64,000 nucleotides of DNA from Levilactobacillus cerevisiae. Lineage in GTDB: Bacteria; Bacillota; Bacilli; Lactobacillales; Lactobacillaceae. A model generated the notes under the pieces. The model was not told the DNA's origin, searched no databases, and was given only the letters and a program-made list of their open reading frames with translations. Position 1 is the stretch's first letter. Every line of letters begins with the position of its first letter. Location of the stretch: positions 1-64,000 of the forward strand of contig NZ_RHNN01000016.1 in the NCBI RefSeq assembly GCF_003946245.1. The letters run 5' to 3'. Positions 58,895-64,000 of the stretch are shown one piece after another. The position numbers were made by a program, and so were the translations under genes.

Positions 58895-60973
58895 TTAGTA
58901 CCGGCGCTTGCGGTCGACAGCCACTCCGGTAGCGAGTAAGGTGCCCGCCAACACGAAGCCCACTGCGCTCAACCAATTTTCATTGGCCTCACCCGTCTGT
59001 GGCAAGCCATCGGACAAGCCGAGTGCCCGTAAAATGTTGCTCCGAACAGATTCGAGCTGAGCAAGTAACGTTGTGTCACCCTTGGCCCGCGCAGCAGCGA
59101 TTGCCGCGTCCACCTTGTTCAACAAGGCCTCTTCAGCGTCCGTATTGCCTTCAGCTTCAAAGTCGATTAAATCGTTCTCAAAGTCCTCAGCTGCTTCCTC
59201 GGTGTATTCTGGCCGTTCATGTTCATAGGTAACGTCCTCTTCGCCACCAGGTTCTTCGGTCCCCGGCGTTTCCGTTCCGGGTTCTTCAGTCCCAGGTTTC
59301 TCCGTGTTGGGTTCCTCGGTACCTGGATTTTCTGTGTTAGGAATCTCTGGTAAATTGACGTCAATCCCGGGGTGAACGGGCACTTCAAAGTCTTCCTCTT
59401 CACCGGAGTTGTCTTGCAGATCCCAACGATGGGTTTCCGCGTTGACAATCACCTTGTCAGCGATGATGTTCCCATCAATGTTGGCGCTGGCAACCACCGT
59501 GACGGATGGTGCCAAGATACTGCCTTGGAATGGTCGTTGAAAGTCAATCGTCCCGGTGTACTGCTTGTCGCTGGCACTACTGTTGTAGAAGTTCCAGAGT
59601 AAATGGTTATCCCCAAAGTCTTCCGTTTCGTGATTGTCCCGGTCGGACCCATCACTGTAAACGATCTTGATTTGCGACGTCACATTGTAATCGGCATCAC
59701 TACCAGTGTCCACGTTAATGATGACCGTGGTTCCTTCAGCGTCAGGCGACAGGCCAGAAATGGTCAGTGGTGTATTGCTGGTCAAAACGTCTGGCGTGAG
59801 GTTGATCACAATTTGGCCGTTAGCGTTTGGCGTCATGTTACTGATATCAATGACCCGGTTGTTCTGATCCTCAAAGTCACTGTTAGAATAATTCGCTTCA
59901 CTCGACTGGTTAGCCAATGATTCGTTAAGGGCCTTCAGTTTTGCAAATTCGGCATCAAAGTCGATGTACGTTTGGCCATTTTGGTCCTGGTAAACTTCGC
60001 TGGCTAGCAAATGATCAATGTACTCGCCATTAACCATTGGCCGGTTCGGATTGCTGATATCAATGGTGATACCGTCACCGAAGACCACCTTGTTCTCGCG
60101 GGTATCCCCAGCGGAAACGAAGGAGCTGTTGGCAATGTTGGTAAAGTTCTGTATGTAAGAAATATCCTTGTCTAACAGTTCTTCAATGATGTTGGTCCCA
60201 AAGTTAACGTTCCCCGTCAGGTTTTGCACGGCAATGTTCCCGTTGGTGTGGGCGTTCAGTTCAGCGTCCCGTGCAAAGATGTGGAACATGGAGGAAACCC
60301 CGAGAATGTTGTCCAAATCGGGATAGTCATCGTAAACGCTCCCGCCGGATTGAATACCACTGTCGGCGTAGGGCTCCAGGGACGTGGCTTTGTTCCCCGC
60401 CATCTTCTGCAGCAAACTGGTAATCGTGTTGGCCGCAGCGGTCGCCTTGTTAGCGGCGGCTAGTTTGGCAGCGGCGGCTTTAGCAGCAGCGACACTCGTG
60501 TGGGCGTAGGTCACCGTCTTGGTCGTCGTTGCGTTCTTAACCGTTTGCTTGATCGACTTCTTGACGGCTTTATTGGCCTTCACCGTCTTGTTAACAACGC
60601 CTGACTTAACGGTCGCGCCGGCTGGCAAGCTAGTCGTCTTCTTAGCTGAGGACGAGACCACTTGGCTGCTGGACGAATCGCTGGCGACTGAACTACTGCT
60701 GGTGGCAGTCGAGCTGCTTTGCGATGTCGTTGAGCTGGAATTAGTGGTTGCGGCGTTACTGCCACTGGTAGCCTGGCTCCCACTTTGCGCCGAAGTTGCG
60801 TTTGAACTCGAAGACTCGCTAACCTCAGCCGTGGCACCGGCATTAGACGTGTCCGTGGCGGCGTTGGCAGTTACCGTGGCGCCGGTTCCCAATGCCATCA
60901 GCATGACTGCGCAAACAAAGACCCAGCGACGGCCACTTTTGTACATTTTAAAATGCGTCCGTTTTGTTTCCAT
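58895..60973 (-). CDS. Serine-rich KxYKxGKxW surface protein with choice-of-anchor A domain, LPQTGE
   Basis: A 692-residue sortase-anchored protein. The long signal peptide has the KxYKxGKxW-type motif (FKMYKSGRRWVF). A Ser/Thr/Ala-rich region (about 40-115), typical of glycosylated stalks, is followed by a Lys/Ala segment and then the choice-of-anchor A domain (about 200-540): HIFARDAELNAHTNGNIAV, then DNHLLWNFYNSS and FQGSILAPSVTVVAS. A Pro/Glu/Thr repeat (NTEKPGTEEPGTETPGTEEP) leads to LPQTGE, a hydrophobic helix and RKRRY. The motif suggests export by the accessory Sec (SecA2/SecY2) route. Likely an adhesin or wall structural protein. Start ATG 60973. Confidence 0.87.
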   Translation of the reverse strand: METKRTHFKMYKSGRRWVFVCAVMLMALGTGATVTANAATDTSNAGATAEVSESSSSNATSAQSGSQATSGSNAATTNSSSTTSQSSSTATSSSSVASDSSSSQVVSSSAKKTTSLPAGATVKSGVVNKTVKANKAVKKSIKQTVKNATTTKTVTYAHTSVAAAKAAAAKLAAANKATAAANTITSLLQKMAGNKATSLEPYADSGIQSGGSVYDDYPDLDNILGVSSMFHIFARDAELNAHTNGNIAVQNLTGNVNFGTNIIEELLDKDISYIQNFTNIANSSFVSAGDTRENKVVFGDGITIDISNPNRPMVNGEYIDHLLASEVYQDQNGQTYIDFDAEFAKLKALNESLANQSSEANYSNSDFEDQNNRVIDISNMTPNANGQIVINLTPDVLTSNTPLTISGLSPDAEGTTVIINVDTGSDADYNVTSQIKIVYSDGSDRDNHETEDFGDNHLLWNFYNSSASDKQYTGTIDFQRPFQGSILAPSVTVVASANIDGNIIADKVIVNAETHRWDLQDNSGEEEDFEVPVHPGIDVNLPEIPNTENPGTEEPNTEKPGTEEPGTETPGTEEPGGEEDVTYEHERPEYTEEAAEDFENDLIDFEAEGNTDAEEALLNKVDAAIAAARAKGDTTLLAQLESVRSNILRALGLSDGLPQTGEANENWLSAVGFVLAGTLLATGVAVDRKRRY

Positions 60974-61128
60974 ATTGATTAAATCCCTACCTTTCCCAAT
61001 TAGATTCCACCTTTATTTTCGTACTACTTTGGGAAACAATCAATATGATTACGCAAATTATTTTGAACAAAAACTACTTAATCGTATGGTAGTTTACCAC
61101 AATGATGAAATTGGCTAAAAGAGCGTGA

Positions 61129-61160
61129 AAAAAGAGCCCGCAAAGTCTGCGTGCTCTTCG
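61129..61160 (-). terminator. Terminator of the LRR surface protein gene
   Basis: On the minus strand GAAGAGCACGC pairs with GCGGGCTCTTTTTTC. It lies 18 bases behind the stop. Confidence 0.8.
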
Positions 61161-61177
61161 AAAATGATGTGTTTCCT

Positions 61178-63304
61178 TTATTCGTGACGCTTGGCATGAA
61201 TGCCCAACCCTAAGATACCAACAGCTAAGGCAATTCCTGCCGCAACCAGGCTGGCGCTGCTGCGTTCACTGGTTTGGGGCAACGTGGTCTTGGCTGTATT
61301 GACCATACTGTTCTTGGCCGTAACCTGCTGGTGACGCACATTGGCCAATGCCTTAGGAGCGACAACATTCACAGCCTGACCCTTAGACTTGGTAACTGAT
61401 TTGGTCGCAGGACTAGCCTGTCCCACCGTGGCTTTGAGAACCCCAACCTTCTGACCAGCCTTTTTCGTGGACGTTGGTTTTTGCGTTGTAATTTGGGCAC
61501 CGTCCCCACCCGTAATTGGCTGGGCAGACTTGCCGGTCACAACCTGATCAGCCCCGCCGTCATTAATCACCGTCGTCTCCGGTGTGCTAGGCGTCCCGGT
61601 CGGCGTCTCAGGAGTCGTGGTCGTAGTCGTCCCGGTACCAGAACCGGTGGCGGGCACGACTGCATCCTTACCGTTAGTCACGGTGAAGGTCAGCGAAACG
61701 TTGTAGGCGTGGGTCTTTGTATTCCAAATACCCAGCGTGTAAGTGCCATCCGGCGTATCGTCGGCGGCCACAATCTTAAAGCCAACTGGATTGTCTGGAT
61801 CCGGTGCAACCGTAAAGTACAAATCACCGGGCGTCCCCAGGTCGTAAGCAACCATGGGATCGGTCAAATCAATCTGACCATCGGCACCAATGACCCCAGA
61901 AATGACGTCGGTAATGGGATCAAACGAACGAACCGTGGGCGTGATGGTATAGTTTTTACCAGTAACCGTTTGGTACAGAATATTTCCAGATACACCTCGA
62001 TTTTGCAGGCCAACCGTCAGATTATTGTTGTCAACATCGGCGTATCCCGTGTAGCTCGCCATATCTGCTGGCAGGCTGGTCAGTTGATTATGGTCAACTT
62101 GTAAAAAGGTGAGGCTCGGCAGCGTGGCCATGCTTGGCAAGACGCCCGTCAGTTGGTTATCATTTAATTCCAGCGACGTGACATTAGGCAAAGTCCCCAG
62201 GTTGGCGAGGTCACCCGTCAATTGGTTGCTCTGCAACTGTAACCATTTCAGGTCCGCGTATTGCGAAAAGTTTGGCACCCCGCCCGTCAGGCCGTACCCC
62301 GACACCGTGATGTATTGCAAAGCGTGGTTATTGGCAAAATTGCTAAAGAAATCATCGATATTCTCGCCTTCAGTAGGGACACCCTGCCGATTTTTAAGAT
62401 TCAAGGTCGTTAAGTTTGGGGCAAAGGAAAAATCGATCATTGCGGAGGCTGGCAGATAACGATAATAATCGAAATTCGTCAGTTTGGTGAAGTATTGTAG
62501 GCCCTCGAGACTTTGGATGGGACCAGCATAAGTGGCGGTTGGATGGCCAATCGTGTAGCCATAGCCATCATACAACGTTGTTAGGCTCCCAGCGTAGTCG
62601 GCCAAGTTCGCGTCAGTCACCGTCTTTCCCGAATTATTCAGATAGCCTTCGATCCAACTTCGTAAATTGGCATCGGGCATCCAAACTGAAGCATCGACAC
62701 CAGCGATACTAGGTGTTCCTGAACGAAGTAGCGATGCGGCCGGTGCAAACTGCGGTTTGACTTTGAGCGTAGTTGCCTGTTCGCCATCAGACTTGTCATC
62801 CCCGGTCGGTGGGGTAACTGGGTTCGCTACTACTTGACCCTGTTGTTCAGTGCCATCCGGCTTTTCAGCAGCGGGTGCTGGCTTGCCCGCTGGCTTTTCA
62901 TCCCCGCTATTTGTAGGGGCCGGCGTGTCCGCTTGCGGTGCTGGCTGACTCACTTTGTCGTCCGACTGCACACCATTCCCCGAATCAGCAGCGTTGTTGC
63001 CAGCTGAGGTATCGCTTGAAGACTCATCTTTCACATCATTTCCGGAATTGTCGCCAGATTTCTGGTTACTGCCGTCTTGACTAGCGGCCGGTGTATCTGG
63101 TTGTGCCGCTAACGTCTTCTTAGGTGTCACCACCGTGGATACCTGCTGTGCATCGCTAGTCCCCGTTGCGTCAGCCTGCGCCGTTGTGGTTGCTCCAGCC
63201 ATGCCTAGCCCGAGTCCCAATACCGTGATACAAGCGAAAACCCAGTGTTTGCCTGCCTTATAGCTCTTATAGTGTTCCTTAGACTCTACCGTAACGTTTC
63301 GCAT
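61178..63304 (-). CDS. Leucine-rich-repeat surface protein with KxYKxGKxW signal and LPQTSE anchor
   Basis: A 708-residue sortase-anchored protein. The N-terminus carries the KxYKxGKxW motif (HYKSYKAGKHWVF), cleavage near AQA, then a 150-residue low-complexity Asp/Asn/Ser/Pro stalk. The middle (about 290-450) has leucine-rich repeats such as LKWLQLQSNQLTGDLANLG, VTSLELNDNQLTGVLPSMA and FLQVDHNQLTSLPADMA. A MucBP-like or Ig-like domain (about 450-550) and a Thr/Pro linker follow, then LPQTSE, a hydrophobic helix and KRHE. Neighbour and same strand as the choice-of-anchor A protein. Probable adhesin; ligand unknown. Confidence 0.87.
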   Translation of the reverse strand: MRNVTVESKEHYKSYKAGKHWVFACITVLGLGLGMAGATTTAQADATGTSDAQQVSTVVTPKKTLAAQPDTPAASQDGSNQKSGDNSGNDVKDESSSDTSAGNNAADSGNGVQSDDKVSQPAPQADTPAPTNSGDEKPAGKPAPAAEKPDGTEQQGQVVANPVTPPTGDDKSDGEQATTLKVKPQFAPAASLLRSGTPSIAGVDASVWMPDANLRSWIEGYLNNSGKTVTDANLADYAGSLTTLYDGYGYTIGHPTATYAGPIQSLEGLQYFTKLTNFDYYRYLPASAMIDFSFAPNLTTLNLKNRQGVPTEGENIDDFFSNFANNHALQYITVSGYGLTGGVPNFSQYADLKWLQLQSNQLTGDLANLGTLPNVTSLELNDNQLTGVLPSMATLPSLTFLQVDHNQLTSLPADMASYTGYADVDNNNLTVGLQNRGVSGNILYQTVTGKNYTITPTVRSFDPITDVISGVIGADGQIDLTDPMVAYDLGTPGDLYFTVAPDPDNPVGFKIVAADDTPDGTYTLGIWNTKTHAYNVSLTFTVTNGKDAVVPATGSGTGTTTTTTPETPTGTPSTPETTVINDGGADQVVTGKSAQPITGGDGAQITTQKPTSTKKAGQKVGVLKATVGQASPATKSVTKSKGQAVNVVAPKALANVRHQQVTAKNSMVNTAKTTLPQTSERSSASLVAAGIALAVGILGLGIHAKRHE

Positions 63305-63402
63305 GATGGCTTCCTCCTCGTGAAAGTGTGTACTGCATTCGCCCTAGTCCGTGTTTGTTTTCGTTACACATTATTAAATCTGGATAACTTTTCTACACCT
63401 AC

Positions 63403-63430
63403 ATTGTAGTCTGATTAACAAGAAAAGCAA
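63403..63430 (-). promoter_or_regulatory. Promoter of the LRR surface protein gene
   Basis: On the minus strand TTGCTT (63425-63430), 16-base spacer, TACAAT (63403-63408), giving a leader of about 95 bases. The rest of 63305-63660 is AT-rich and shows no gene. Confidence 0.6.
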
Positions 63431-63662
63431 CCATGATTGTTAATCGTAAAAACCAATTATCCTAGCCGTACGTTTTCATTACATTTTTTTATTTTGAATG
63501 CCGTAGTTCCTATTTCGTCAACGGTTTTACTTAAGCTGAGGCAAATCTGTTTTGACTTAAAACTTGCGTTTATTAAACCAAATCTGGGCAAATGTCTGTT
63601 TAACGTTGCGACAGTCAACGGTCGAGAGATAAGACCCCCTATGTGCTATTTTCCCATACAGT

Positions 63663-63695
63663 AAAAACGCCCCTACAAAGATTCTAGGAGCGTTC
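63663..63695 (-). terminator. Terminator of the gene cut by the window end
   Basis: On the minus strand AACGCTCCTA pairs with TAGGGGCGTT, then TTTAC. Confidence 0.8.
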
Positions 63696-63703
63696 CATTA
63701 GTT

Positions 63704-64000
63704 TTAATGATTCCGCTGACGGCGCCACCAAACAATTGGCCAGCCCAACAGGCTCACAATACCCGTCACCAGCATCACAACTAACCAATCCTCTGTGACC
63801 CGTGAAGCACGTGGCCGATTGGGCTTGGACCCAGGGGCTACTGCCTGTGCATTGGCCCGGCCCACAGTAGTCGAACTCTCTGCGGCTTCCAAGCGAACTG
63901 GTGCTGGCTTGATATTCTGATTAACTTTCTGGGTACGATCGCTAGTCGTGGCAACCCGTCCTTGGATAGAATAACCCGTGTGCACCGGACGGCCTGCTGT
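63704..64000 (-). CDS. C-terminal part of a membrane-anchored exported protein (cut by window end)
   Basis: The frame is open through 64000, so only the last 98 codons are visible. They encode a hydrophilic Thr/Ala/Pro/Arg-rich segment, then a single membrane helix (WLVVMLVTGIVSLLGWPIV) and a short basic tail (WWRRQRNH). There is no LPxTG motif before the helix, so it is a type I membrane anchor rather than a sortase substrate. This tail style occurs in DUF916/DUF3324-like wall proteins and in pilus accessory proteins; the family cannot be named from this part. Confidence 0.6.
   Translation of the reverse strand, partial: TAGRPVHTGYSIQGRVATTSDRTQKVNQNIKPAPVRLEAAESSTTVGRANAQAVAPGSKPNRPRASRVTEDWLVVMLVTGIVSLLGWPIVWWRRQRNH

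Overview
The window looks like a chromosomal segment of a high-GC (roughly low-50s percent by eye) lactic acid bacterium of the Lactobacillaceae, most like the Levilactobacillus/brevis group. The evidence is indirect: LPQTxE sortase motifs, KxYKxGKxW signal peptides, a WxL surface protein, a class II nucleoside deoxyribosyltransferase, a CotA/SufI-type multicopper oxidase, PyrR-type leader RNA and many TTG/GTG starts with strong Shine-Dalgarno sites. No rRNA, tRNA, prophage, transposase or CRISPR array was seen. The genus is an inference.

Layout. 1-7.2 kb: MarR regulator, DUF2252 protein, Mga-like regulator, a small protein, and a three-gene poly-N-acetylglucosamine operon (glycosyltransferase, small membrane subunit, deacetylase). 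7.2-13 kb: NCS1 nucleobase permease, a deoxyribosyltransferase behind a PyrR attenuator, and a YdbS/YdbT PH-domain pair. 13-21.7 kb: GntR(YtrA)-ABC operon, orphan HicB, DUF975 protein, a membrane-anchored arylsulfotransferase and small secreted or membrane proteins. 21.8-34.7 kb: nucleoside hydrolase, YdcZ-type transporter, DinJ antitoxin, ABC-F protein with a hairpin leader, AraC regulator, VOC protein, MFS pump, divergent LysR/YeiH pair, and CadD with an ArsR-family metal sensor. 34.7-48.8 kb: secreted protein, multicopper oxidase, heavy-metal P-type ATPase, sortase-anchored adhesin, second DinJ-like antitoxin (probably frameshifted), HesB-like protein, ABC-permease-GntR operon, aldo/keto reductase, small membrane protein, TetR regulator. 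48.9-64 kb: WxL lectin-like protein, divergent MFS/HxlR pair, Rrf2 and NmrA-like genes, two short-chain dehydrogenases, TauE/SafE exporter, two large KxYKxGKxW surface proteins and a gene cut by the window end.

The most unusual content is between the genes. Two superfamilies of long, structured, non-coding repeats fill most intergenic gaps. Family B (seven loci) lies directly behind stop codons, always in the same orientation relative to the upstream gene; its arms differ in sequence from copy to copy yet stay complementary within each copy. Family A (fourteen loci, several with tandem or composite copies) can fold as a long outer stem closing three hairpins, and its arms also co-vary. Several arrays of both families have expanded by tandem duplication that leaves only one copy of an outer arm, and a few elements reach into the stop codon of the neighbouring gene. 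No mobilising enzyme is present in the window. All structure statements were made by reading the sequence and were not computed.
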